This document shows positions 10,157 through 19,997 of a DNA stretch of 64,000 nt, in pieces. A program made the position numbers and the translations under genes. Positions within the stretch are counted from its first letter, which is position 1; each line of letters starts with the position of its first letter. Source of the stretch: JAEZBP01 sp963832725 (GTDB taxonomy: Bacteria > Myxococcota_A > Polyangia > Polyangiales > Sandaracinaceae); contig CAWHVG010000003.1 of the NCBI GenBank assembly GCA_963832725.1, forward strand, positions 930,001 to 994,000, in the 5' to 3' direction. The notes beneath the pieces were generated by a model that was not told the origin of the DNA, made no database searches, and was given only the letters and a program-made list of their open reading frames with translations.

Positions 10157-11928
10157 GTGAGCGCCGCCGCGGTGCGCGCGCAGCCGTTGGAGCCGGGCCG
10201 CACCGTCGCGGAGCGCTACCTGGTGCGCCGGGTGCTCGGCGAAGGCGGCATGGGCCAGGTGCTCGAGGTCGAGCACGTCGCGCTGGGGCGCTCGTTCGCG
10301 CTGAAGGTGCTGCGGCTCGAGCGGCTCAACGACGAGCTCGTCCGTCGCTTCAACCGCGAGGCGCGCGCCTTGGCTCGGCTCACGACCCCGCGCGTGGCGC
10401 AGGTGACCGACTTCGGCATCGACGAGGGCGCGGGCCCCTACTACGTGATGGAGCTGCTCGAGGGCGAGACGCTCGAGGACCGCATCGAGCGCGACGAGCG
10501 GATCCCGCCCCACGAAGCGCTGGCGATCTGCGGCGAGCTCTGCGAGGCCCTGGCCGAGGTGCACGCGGCCGGCATCGTGCACCGCGATCTCAAGCCGTCC
10601 AACGTGGGCCTGCCGCGTACGGGCCCGGTCGGCGTGAAGCTGCTCGACTTCGGGCTCGCCGCCGCGATGGACGACGCATTCTTCTCGAAGATCACCCAGA
10701 GCCACCAGATCCTCGGCTCGCTGCCCTACATGGCGCCCGAGCAGTTCAACGCGGCGCCGGCAGCGCCCGCCATGGACGTGTACGCGGTCGGCGTGGTGCT
10801 CTACGAGGCGCTGACGGGCCGGCTGCCCTACTTCGCGCCTTCCACCGCCGCCATGATCCACCAGATCCTGGCGGCGCCGATCCCCTCGCTACCGGCGGAG
10901 CTGCCGGGCCGCGAGGTCCTCGCGCCTCTGCTCGAGCGGCTGATGGCCAAGGAGGCGACGGCCCGCTTCGCTTCCGCGGCGGCGGCGGCGCAAGCGCTTC
11001 GCGCGGCCTCGACCGCCCTCGAGAGCACCTCGGGGCGCCCATCCGCGGACCCGGGTGGCCTCCGACGGATCGCTCCCGCCGACCCAGGAAGCCTCCGCCG
11101 TGGACTCGGTCGGGTTCATGCCCACGATGCCGATGCCCGAGTCGGGACCGGTCGCCGAGAGCGGCATGCGCCTCACGAGCAGCAGCGTGGCGGCGGCCTC
11201 TGCGCTCACCCACCCCTACGCGCCCACCGCGCCGACCCCGATCGCCCAGAGCGTCCCCGCCACCGCGCCGATGGCACAGAGCCTGGCCGCGCCGTCCCTG
11301 GGCGTCCCGGCCTCGGCCGTCTACGGCGAGCCGATCCGCCCGAACCGGTGGCCCTTGCTCCTCGCGTTGCTCGGCGTGGGCGGCGTGCTGGCGGCGATCG
11401 TGGCCGGCGTGGCCGTCGTCTTCGCCCTGAAGTTGCTCGCCGGCGACGTGAGCTCGACGAGACCCCCCTCGAGCGCCACCTCGCCCGATCCCGCCCGCGC
11501 CGCTCCGACTACGGCAGGCGACACCGCCCCGCAGAGCGCGGGCGCCGCGGAGCCGACGACCACCGGAGCGACCACGGCCCCGACGACCGCCGCAGGAACC
11601 AGCAACGAGCGCGGCGAGCCGGGCGGCACCGGGGGCGCGTCCGGCACCGCCCCGCGGCGCGCCGAGCCCATCGAGCCGAGCGACGCCGTGATCCCCCAGC
11701 CCACCGACGGCCAGCCCACCGACGGCCAGCCCACCGACGGCCAGCCCACCGACGGCCCCTCCGACACGGTCCGCGAGCCGAGCAGAATCCGCCCGGCCGC
11801 ACACGCCGCGCGCACCGCGACGACCCGATCCCCAGCTCGTCGCCCCCTCGGTGGAGCGCCGCGTCCAGCCGGTCGAGTCCCATCCACCTCCCCGCCACGG
11901 CGGCAGCGACATCGTGAGGACCTGGTGA
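10157..11928 (+). CDS. Membrane-anchored Ser/Thr protein kinase (two apparent frameshifts)
   Basis: The GTG start at 10157 has an ideal GAGGGAGGT 6 nt upstream; longer starts lack one. The kinase domain carries Gly-loop LGEGGMGQVLEVEH, K50, HRD 142-144, DFG 164-166 and MAPEQ. A Ser/Ala/Pro linker leads to one membrane helix (LLLALLGVGGVLAAIVAGVA), then a Thr/Pro-rich outer region with four QPTDG repeats. The frame shifts near the G-run 11032-11035 and again at GAATC 11785-11789. Repairing both gives about 590 residues and a TGA at 11926-11928, overlapping the next ATG by 1 nt. It is likely coupled to the downstream TPR protein. Confidence 0.85.
11697..11756 (+). repeat. 15-bp tandem repeat, four perfect units
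   Basis: Four copies of CAGCCCACCGACGGC encode QPTDG repeats in the extracytoplasmic tail of the kinase gene. Confidence 0.9.
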
Positions 11929-12767
11929 TGCGCTCTCTCTCCGCCTCGTTGGCGCTCGCGACGGCCCTCTGGGCCGCCGGCGCACACGCCCAGGACACGG
12001 CCATGCAGGCCCGACAGCTCTTCGAAGCGGGCGTGGCGGCGATGGATCGCGGTCGGGTCCAGGAGGCGGCGTCCTATTTCGATCAGAGCTACCAGCTCTA
12101 CCCGCGCGCTTCGACCGCGTGCAACATGGGCGCGGCGCAGGAGCGGCTCGGCCAAGGCTGCGCGGCGGCCCAGTGGTATCGGAGCTGCGAATCCCTCGAT
12201 CGCGGCGGATCGCTGACGGGCCACGCGCACACGGAGGCGGAGAGGCTCGGGAGCCAGTGCCCCCCTGCGCCGACGCCCAGCCCCTTCGTGGGAGGGCCGC
12301 AGCCGTCCGCATCCACCCCCACGTCGAGCACCGGCAGCGCGCCAAACGGGAGCGTACGGGTGGTCGAGGGGTCAGAGCCGGTTCGCCCCCCCACGCCGAG
12401 CCCCGACCACACGCTCCTCGGGGTGGGCATCGGCGGCGTGGTGCTCGGCGGCGGCGCGCTGGCGGGCGCGATCGTCTCCGCCCTCGCCGCTCAGGACGAG
12501 GCCGCCCAGCTACCGGACGCACCCACCATCTACACGGGCACGCCGGCCGCGGACCACTACCAGCGCGCCGCGCTCTTCCACGATCTGGCCATCGGCTTCT
12601 ACGTCGGCGCCGGCCTGGTCGGGGCCCTCGGCCTCGCCCTGATCGTCGTGGATCTGGCGCAACCGGGCGTATTCGGAGGCAGCGCCAGCCACCGCGGATC
12701 GGCCGTCCGCCTGGCCGTCTCCCCGACCCCGGGAGGGGCGTTCGGGCGGCTCCAGGTCGAATTCTGA
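11928..12767 (+). CDS. Exported TPR-like protein with two C-terminal membrane helices
   Basis: The ATG at 11928 overlaps the kinase stop (TGATG), which fixes the start. The 279-residue product has a signal peptide (MRSLSASLALATALWAAGAHA), then a TPR-like segment (ARQLFEAGVAAMDRGRVQEA, YFDQSYQLYP). A Pro/Ser linker follows, then two hydrophobic helices (GVGIGGVVLGGGALAGAIVSA and YVGAGLVGALGLALIVVD). A beta-strand-like end FGRLQVEF closes it. Kinase-TPR gene pairs of this form are common in myxobacteria. The TPR protein may be a sensor or scaffold for the kinase; no substrate can be inferred. Confidence 0.75.
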   Translation: MRSLSASLALATALWAAGAHAQDTAMQARQLFEAGVAAMDRGRVQEAASYFDQSYQLYPRASTACNMGAAQERLGQGCAAAQWYRSCESLDRGGSLTGHAHTEAERLGSQCPPAPTPSPFVGGPQPSASTPTSSTGSAPNGSVRVVEGSEPVRPPTPSPDHTLLGVGIGGVVLGGGALAGAIVSALAAQDEAAQLPDAPTIYTGTPAADHYQRAALFHDLAIGFYVGAGLVGALGLALIVVDLAQPGVFGGSASHRGSAVRLAVSPTPGGAFGRLQVEF

Positions 12768-12778
12768 TACGTGTCGCC

Positions 12779-12807
12779 TTGAGTTCAGCGCGCGGCTTGC
12801 GTACAAA
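12779..12807 (+). promoter_or_regulatory. Predicted sigma-70 promoter (TTGAGT-N17-TACAAA)
   Basis: A -35 like TTGAGT at 12779-12784 and a -10 like TACAAA at 12802-12807 are separated by 17 bp, just upstream of the beta-barrel gene at 12817. The short distance implies a very short leader. Confidence 0.45.
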
Positions 12808-12816
12808 GGCTGCCTC

Positions 12817-13455
12817 ATGCATCGGACCCCCCGCGTAATCCTCCTCCTCGCCCTCGCCGCCGGTGTGGGCGTCTTCGGCTCCGCCACCGCGTTCGCGCAG
12901 GACGAGCAAGAGCCCGAGCCCGAGGTCTCCAGTCAGCCCGACCAGTGGGAGCGCCTGCTCTCGGTGTCGGTCACCGGCGGCTGGGACACGCCCTTCGGCG
13001 TCGCAGGGGCCTCGGTGGAGCTCAAACCGATCCGCTACCTCGGCATCTACGCCGGCGGCGGCATCGGTCGCTCCGGGGCGCGCTTCGCAGCCGGTATTCA
13101 CCCGCAGGTGCCGATCGAGAACGCCTCGCTCGGTCTGATGCTCGGTGTGCACGGTGGTCAGTTCGACTACGACAACATCGACCAGAACTTCGGTATCCAC
13201 CGCTACTGGTCGATGGGCTTCTTCGCCCACGCGGCCGTGACCTTCGAGTACCGCTGGGAGAACGGCTTCTTCGGCCGCGTGATGGCGGGCGCCGAGGCCT
13301 TGCTCACGCCGAGCCAACCGACCTCGTGCTCGAACCTGAGCGGCACTGGCACTTGCGACGCGGCCTCGGCGGGAAGCCTCTCGCTCCCGATCCGCGGCTG
13401 GGTCGGCCTGACGCTCGGGTACGCGTTCGACTTCGCGTACGGCGCCCACCTCTGA
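12817..13455 (+). CDS. Outer-membrane beta-barrel protein, function unknown
   Basis: A 212-residue protein with a signal peptide ending in TAFAQ and then an acidic stretch. It continues as alternating hydrophobic/polar strands rich in Gly and aromatic residues (VSVTGGWDTPFGVAG, YLGIYAGGGIG, SMGFFAHAAVTFEY, WVGLTLGYAFDF), typical of a small beta-barrel of eight or so strands. Two cysteines lie in a probable surface loop (SCSNLSGTGTC). I do not recognise a specific family. It has its own promoter and is followed by a GC-rich hairpin before prfB. Confidence 0.7.
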   Translation: MHRTPRVILLLALAAGVGVFGSATAFAQDEQEPEPEVSSQPDQWERLLSVSVTGGWDTPFGVAGASVELKPIRYLGIYAGGGIGRSGARFAAGIHPQVPIENASLGLMLGVHGGQFDYDNIDQNFGIHRYWSMGFFAHAAVTFEYRWENGFFGRVMAGAEALLTPSQPTSCSNLSGTGTCDAASAGSLSLPIRGWVGLTLGYAFDFAYGAHL

Positions 13456-13480
13456 GCGCGACATCGCGCCTCCACCTCGC

Positions 13481-13509
13481 GCCGGCCTGCGTCGCTTGAC
13501 GCGGCCGGC
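13481..13509 (+). terminator. GC-rich hairpin downstream of the beta-barrel gene
   Basis: GCCGGCC-TGCGTC pairs with GACGC-GGCCGGC around a GCTT loop, with one bulge. It lacks a T-run and overlaps the predicted prfB promoter, so it could be a weak terminator or a coincidence of GC-rich DNA. Confidence 0.35.
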
Positions 13510-13524
13510 GCGGCGCATTAGCTG
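13496..13524 (+). promoter_or_regulatory. Predicted prfB promoter (TTGACG-N17-TAGCTG)
   Basis: TTGACG at 13496-13501 and TAGCTG at 13519-13524 are 17 bp apart and lie 43 bp before the prfB start. The same TTGACG-N17-TAG layout recurs before skp, the DUF507 gene and tig. Confidence 0.5.
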
Positions 13525-13566
13525 CAAGGCCCGACGACCCTGTCGGGACATTCCAGGAGTCCAGTC

Positions 13567-14728
13567 ATGACCATGCCCGTAGGCGAGGCGCGCGACATCT
13601 TGTCCGACCTCGCACAGCGCCTCGATGCGCTGGGGAGGTATCTTTGACGTCGACGGCCTCAAACGAAGCCTCGACCATCTGAACCACCAGATCAGCGCCG
13701 AAGGGTTCTGGGAAGACCCGGACCGGGCGCAGACGGTGGTCCAAGAGCGAGCGACGATCGAAGCGACCGTCACCCGCCAGGATACGCTCCAACGCGAGAT
13801 CGTCGACCTCCAGGAGCTGCTCGACATGGCCGCCGGCGAAGGCGACGAGTCGATGATCGACGACGTCATCGCGCAGGTCCCGGAGCTCGAGAAGCGCGTC
13901 CGCCAGGCCGAGCTGGCGCGGATGCTCAGCAAGCCCGAGGACCGCACCGACGCGATCCTCTACGTGAACCCCGGCGCCGGCGGCGTCGACGCGCAGGACT
14001 GGGCGGAGATGCTCTTCCGCATGTACCTGCGCTGGTGCGAGCGGAAGGGCTTCAAGACCGAGATCCTCGACCAGCAGCCGGGCGACGAAGCCGGGATCAA
14101 GGACGCCACGATCGCCGTCCGCGGCCCCTTCGCGTACGGCTACCTCAAGGCCGAGAACGGCGTCCACCGGCTGATCCGCATCAGCCCCTTCGACGCCAAC
14201 GCCCGCCGCCACACCGCGTTCGCCGCCGTGCACGTGGTGCCGGACATCGACGACTCCATCGAGGTCGACATCAAGAAGGAAGACCTCGAGGTCGACACGA
14301 TGCGCGCCGGCGGCAAGGGCGGCCAGCACGTCAACAAGACCGAGTCGGCGATCCGCATCAAGCACGTGCCGACCGGCATCGTCGTGAAGTGCTCCGCCGA
14401 GCGCAGCCAGCACAAGAACCGCTCGACGGCCATGAAGATGCTCAAGGGCCTGCTCTACCAGCGCATGCAGCAGGAGCGGGAGGCCGAGTTCGCCCAGAGC
14501 TACGAGAGCGGCAAGCAGAACATCGACTTCGGCTCGCAGATCCGCACCTACACGCTGCAGCCCTATCAGCTCGTGAAAGACGAGCGGACCGAGCAAAAGT
14601 CGGGCAACCCGAACGCGGTCCTCGACGGCGACCTCGACGGCTTCATCGAAGCATTTCTGCTCATGAGCGCCGACCAGAAGTCGCCGGCGGAGATGAAGAA
14701 CGAGGCGGAGAAGAGCGACGGGGCCTGA
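13567..14728 (+). CDS. prfB: Peptide chain release factor 2 with programmed +1 frameshift
   Basis: RF2 reads UGA and UAA stop codons and frees the finished peptide. Translation starts at ATG 13567 (AGGAG 7 nt upstream), reads 26 codons to CTT, and meets an in-frame TGA at 13645-13647. Slipping +1 on CTTTGAC continues as DVDGLKRSLDHLN and on to the stop at 14728. The slip site and the upstream GGGGAGG Shine-Dalgarno-like stimulator match the classic autoregulatory prfB signal: low RF2 slows termination and favours the frameshift. The body shows GGQHVNKTESAIR, the GGQ peptidyl-hydrolysis motif. Length, about 386 residues, is normal. Confidence 0.95.
13633..13650 (+). promoter_or_regulatory. prfB programmed +1 frameshift site
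   Basis: GGGAGGTATCTTTGAC contains an internal Shine-Dalgarno-like AGG, the slippery CTT codon (13642-13644) and the UGA stop (13645-13647) followed by C, a weak termination context. It couples RF2 level to its own synthesis. Confidence 0.93.
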
Positions 14729-14855
14729 GCGCCTCGGGCCGCGGAGTCTCCGGGCTCGGCTGTGCCCGGCCCCCATGGAACCAGCCGAATGACCCAGCCG
14801 AAGCACGTGTTTCGGCTCGGGCCCGCACGACGGGTCCCGCACGAGGAGTGAGAGC

Positions 14856-16550
14856 GTGGCGACGGAGGAGGAGCTCGAGAACGCACGGAGGGCGCACGCC
14901 GAGGCCCTGCGCGAGGCGGGGACGCAGCCCTACCCGAACGACTTCCGCCCCAGCGAGGCCGAGCGCGAGAGGCGCGCGCAGGCGCTCGCCCTCTTGAACG
15001 ATCCCGCCGTCAAGGGCACGCCCGAGGAAGGCGAGCACGTGGTGGACCGCCACGGTCCGCTCCTCGTGGTCGAGAAGGATGGTGAGCGCAAGGAGCGCCT
15101 GCCCCAGGACGACGAGCTGAAGGGCGACGAGCCCCAGTTTCCGATCTACGGCCGCGTGATGGGCAAGCGCGGCCCCTTCGTCGTGATCCAGACGCCGCAC
15201 GGCCGCGCGCAGGCGTACCTGCCGAACAAGGGCGAGCAGCTCACGGAGGCCGAGCGCGCGCAGCTCGCCGCGCTCGACCTCGCGGACCACGTCGCAGTCG
15301 AGGGCCCGCTGATGGGCACCAAGCGGGGCGACGCGGCCGTCTGCGTGAAGCGCTGGCGGCACGTGTCGAAGGCGATCCTGCCGCCCCCCGGCAAGTTCCA
15401 CGGGCTCAAGGACGTGGAGAAGCGCTACCGCGAGCGCTACGTCGATCTCTTCGGCAACCCCGAGGTGGCGCAGGTCTTCGAAGCGCGCGCGCTCGTCGTG
15501 CGGGCGATCCGCCGCGTGCTGGACGAGGCCGGCTTCCTCGAGGTGGAGACGCCCATCCTCCAGTCGCTGCGCGGCGGCGCCACCGCCAAGCCCTTCTCGA
15601 CCCACCACAACGCGCTCGACATGCCGCTCTACCTGCGCATCGCGCCCGAGCTCTATCTGAAGCGCCTCGTGGTGGGCGGGTTCGATCGCGTCTACGAGAT
15701 TGGGCGCAACTTCCGGAACGAGGGGGTGAGCACCCGCCACAACCCCGAGTTCACGATGCTCGAGTACTACATGGCGTACGCCACCAGCGACGAGCAGATG
15801 GACCTCACCGAGCGGCTGGTGAAGGCCGCCGACGAGGCGGTCGAGGCGCGCTTCGGCGACACCTGGCGGGGCGAGCGCACCTACGCGCTGGACGAGCCGT
15901 TCCGGCGGGTGACCATGGTCGACGCGATCGCCGAGCGGGTGGCGCAGAGCGGCGAAGTGGGGCTGGCGCCGACGCCCTTCGACGGGAAGCTCGACCGGGG
16001 CGTGCTCGCCGACGACGAAAAGCTCGCGGCGCTCTGCCGGGAGGCCGCGCCGGCGCTCGACCCGAATGACCGAAAGCTCCTCGATCTGACCAGCGGGCAC
16101 GGCGAGCGGATCTACGCGCTCTTCGAGATCCTCGCCGAGCCGACGCTCGAGGCCCTCTACCGCTCGGCCGACGGATTGCGCTCGGTGCCGGTGTTCATCA
16201 CCCAGTTCCCGGCCGAGGTTTCGCCGCTCGCGCGCCGCAACGACGACGACCCGAGCGTCTGTGACCGCTTCGAGATCTTCATCGCCGGACGCGAGCTCGC
16301 GAACGGCTTCAGCGAGCTGAACGATCCGGACGACCAGGCCTCGCGCTTCGAGGCGCAGCTCGAGCTCCGCGAGCGGGGCGCCGAGGAGACCATGGACTTC
16401 GACGCGGACTACATCCGCGCGCTCAAGCACGGCATGCCGCCGGCGGCGGGCTGCGGGATCGGCATCGACCGGCTGATGATGCTCATCTGCGATCAGCCTT
16501 CGATCCGCGACGTGCTCCTCTTCCCGCTCATGCGGCCCGAGAGCTCGTGA
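14856..16550 (+). CDS. lysS: Lysyl-tRNA synthetase, class II
   Basis: The enzyme charges tRNA-Lys with lysine using ATP. The product has 564 residues from a GTG start. An N-terminal OB-fold anticodon-binding domain (FPIYGRVMGKRGPFVVIQ) is followed by the class II core. Motif 2 is FRNEGVSTRHNPEFTMLEYY and motif 3 is GCGIGIDRLMML. It is about 60 residues longer than typical bacterial LysS; the extra length lies near the N-terminus (residues 45-90, charged) and in a central loop. The stop overlaps the GTG of the downstream permease gene by 4 nt, so the two are cotranslated. Confidence 0.95.
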   Translation: MATEEELENARRAHAEALREAGTQPYPNDFRPSEAERERRAQALALLNDPAVKGTPEEGEHVVDRHGPLLVVEKDGERKERLPQDDELKGDEPQFPIYGRVMGKRGPFVVIQTPHGRAQAYLPNKGEQLTEAERAQLAALDLADHVAVEGPLMGTKRGDAAVCVKRWRHVSKAILPPPGKFHGLKDVEKRYRERYVDLFGNPEVAQVFEARALVVRAIRRVLDEAGFLEVETPILQSLRGGATAKPFSTHHNALDMPLYLRIAPELYLKRLVVGGFDRVYEIGRNFRNEGVSTRHNPEFTMLEYYMAYATSDEQMDLTERLVKAADEAVEARFGDTWRGERTYALDEPFRRVTMVDAIAERVAQSGEVGLAPTPFDGKLDRGVLADDEKLAALCREAAPALDPNDRKLLDLTSGHGERIYALFEILAEPTLEALYRSADGLRSVPVFITQFPAEVSPLARRNDDDPSVCDRFEIFIAGRELANGFSELNDPDDQASRFEAQLELRERGAEETMDFDADYIRALKHGMPPAAGCGIGIDRLMMLICDQPSIRDVLLFPLMRPESS

Positions 16551-19080
16551 GCGCCGACGACAAGCCCCGAGGAGACGGCCGCCCCGTCGCGCTGCGAGCA
16601 CTGCGGTCGGCGCGCGCCGACCGCGCCGGTCTCTTTTCACCAACACATCGGGCTGCTCATCCTCGGCGACCACAGGCTGGCGGCCGGGCACTTCTGCCGC
16701 ATCTGCGTCGACCGCACCTTCCGGCGCACCACGCTGGTCACGGCGCTTCTCGGCTGGTGGGGCGTGCTCTCGGCGCTGGTCACGCTCGTCGTGCTGCCCC
16801 TGAACGTGGCGCGCTACCTGCGCGCGCGCTCCCTCCCGCCGCCCGACCCGAGCGCCCAGCCCGATCCCGCAGCCGTCCGGTCCCGCTCGCTCCGCTTCGG
16901 CACCGCGCCCTTGGTCGTGGCCGTGTGGAGCGTCCTGCATCTCGCGCTCGTGGGCGCCGCGGCCGGCGCGTACCTGACCCTCGGCCCGACGCCCTTCGGC
17001 ATGCCGTACTGGGCGGCGCCGGTGGGACTGCTCGCGCCGGACGCGCTGCTCACCGCGATCTACGCCGTCCTCGGTATGCGCGCGGGGACACGCGTCGCCG
17101 GCGGCACCAAGGGCCGGACCCGGATCCTGGTGCTCAGCTGGTCGGCGCTCCTGCGCGCGGTGGGCACGGCCGTGCTCGCCGCGGTCCTCGCGATCGCGTT
17201 CACGGATCCGGGCACCGTTACGTTCGGCCTCGGCGCCGACGAGCTGCTCCCGCTCGGACCCTCCGGGCTCTGGCAGGCGATCGACATGGTGACCGCGACG
17301 CAGGGCACGCGCCTGGTCTTGTGGGTCGCCATCGTGCTCACGGCGGCCGGCATGCTGGTCGAGCTGGGCGCGGCCGTGACCGCATGGTTCCTGACCCCGC
17401 GCGAGCTCCGCCGCGTGCTCTGGCTGGTGGTCGACGGCGCGTTGTTGGTCGGCTTCGTCGCCGTCACGCTCCTACTGCCGATTCAGCCGCCGGCCACCGC
17501 GCCGGACGCCTGGCAGCTGCCGACCGTGCGCCTCGCGGTGACCACGCTCGCGGCCACGCGCTTCCTCGCCCGCTTCCTGCCCATCCTGCTCGACGGCATC
17601 GAGCGCGTGGGCTTTCAGCTCTTGGTGGCGGCGCGGCTCTTGCGCGCGCCCAAGAGCGGCTTCCTGACCGCGATCGGCGCCCTCTCCATCCTCGCCGTCG
17701 CGTTCAGCACCTGCACGCTGACGACCACCCTCTCGGTGATGGGCGGCTTCCGCAACGATCTGAAGCGGAAGATCCTCGGTAACAACGCGCACGTGGTCAT
17801 CGATCGCGAGCACGGCACGTTCGAGGGCTGGCAGCCGATGCTCGGCACCATCCGCGAGCAGCCACACGTGATCGGCGCCAGCCCCTACGTGCAGGGCGAG
17901 GTCATGATCACGAGCGCCACGAACCTCTCGGGCGCCATCCTGCGCGGGATCGATCCGGCGTCCATCGGTCGCGTGACCGAGCTGCCGCGCAACATGCGCC
18001 ACGGCCGGCTGGAGTACCTCTCGCACCCCGAACGCTTGCTCGAGCTGCGTCGCGAGGAGCTCGACCGCGACCTGCTCGCGCCGCCGATTGAATCTCGAGC
18101 TGGAGCGCGACGAGCCCGGGCTGCGGCGGCCGGACGATCCCGGCCATCACGGCTTCCTCGACGACGCGCAGGACGTGCTCCGGGACGCGGCCCCCGAGGA
18201 TCCCGACACGGCGCGCATCCGCGAAGACCTGGAGGAGTTCCTCCTCGACACCCCATCACCGAGCGAAGCGCCGGAGCCGGAGCTCCTGCCGGGGCTGGTG
18301 GTCGGTCAGGAGCTCGCGCGCACGCTGCGCCTGCACGTGGGGGATCGCGTCGACGTCGTCTCGCCCTCGGGCGATCTCGGCCCGGCCGGCCGCATGCCCA
18401 AGAGCCGACCCTTCCGGATCGCCGGCATCTTCTACAGCGGGATGTACGAGTTCGACATGAAGATGGCCTACACGACGCTCGAGGCGGCGCAGCGCTACCT
18501 CAACGTCGGCAGCGCCATCGACGGGATCGAGGTGAAGGTCGACGACGCCGAGCACGCCGACACGGTCGCCGGATCGCTCCGGCGGGCGATCGAGCGGCCC
18601 GAGCTGCGCGTCCGCCCCTGGCAGGAGGTCAACCGGAGCCTCTTCGGCGCCCTGGAGCTCGAGAAGCTGGCGATGTTCATCACGCTGGGCATCGCCATCC
18701 TCGTCGCGAGCTTCTGCATCGTCGGCACGCTGACGCTGATGGTGCAGGAGAAGCGCAAGGAGGTCGGCATTCTCAAAGCCATGGGGGCCAGCGGCGAGCA
18801 GATCGTCTCGATGTTCATGGCCCAAGGCTTGATGATTGGCGTCCTGGGGGCGCTGATGGGGCTCGGCCTCGGCTACCTCACCTGCTTCGCGGCCGAGCAC
18901 TTCCGGCTCATCCCGCTCAACCCCGACGTCTATTACATCGACAAGCTGCCGGTCCACATCGACCCGATCGAGTTCGCCCTGACGGGCGTGGCCGCGGTCG
19001 TGGTGTGCCTGCTCGCGACCATCTACCCTGCGCTGCTCGGGAGCCGCCTGCGCCCCGTCGACGCCCTGCGCTACACCTGA
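16547..19080 (+). CDS. LolC/LolE-type ABC permease with zinc-ribbon and multi-TM N-terminal extension (two apparent frameshifts)
   Basis: The last about 480 residues are a lipoprotein-release permease: FLTAIGALSILAVAFSTC, then SVMGGFRNDLKRKILG, a periplasmic domain, and three C-terminal helices ending in a VDALRYT-type tail. It would pass lipoproteins from the inner membrane to a carrier, powered by the LolD encoded next. Before it lie about 360 unusual residues: a CEHCG...FCRIC zinc-ribbon-like motif and several membrane helices. The GTG at 16547 overlaps lysS. The frame must change near CCCC 16565-16568 (one C too many) to enter the zinc-ribbon frame, and again at GATTG 18086-18090 (two bases short). 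Corrected length is about 844 residues. Confidence 0.8.
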
Positions 19081-19087
19081 GCCACAC

Positions 19088-19960
<873 letters not shown>

Positions 19961-19997
19961 CCGGCCTCCGGCCCACGGTTACCCCTGCGCTCGTATC

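Noticed and set aside
13645..13647. prfB stop as a sequencing error or pseudogene
   Set aside because: The CTTTGAC context and the upstream stimulator are the known programmed frameshift.
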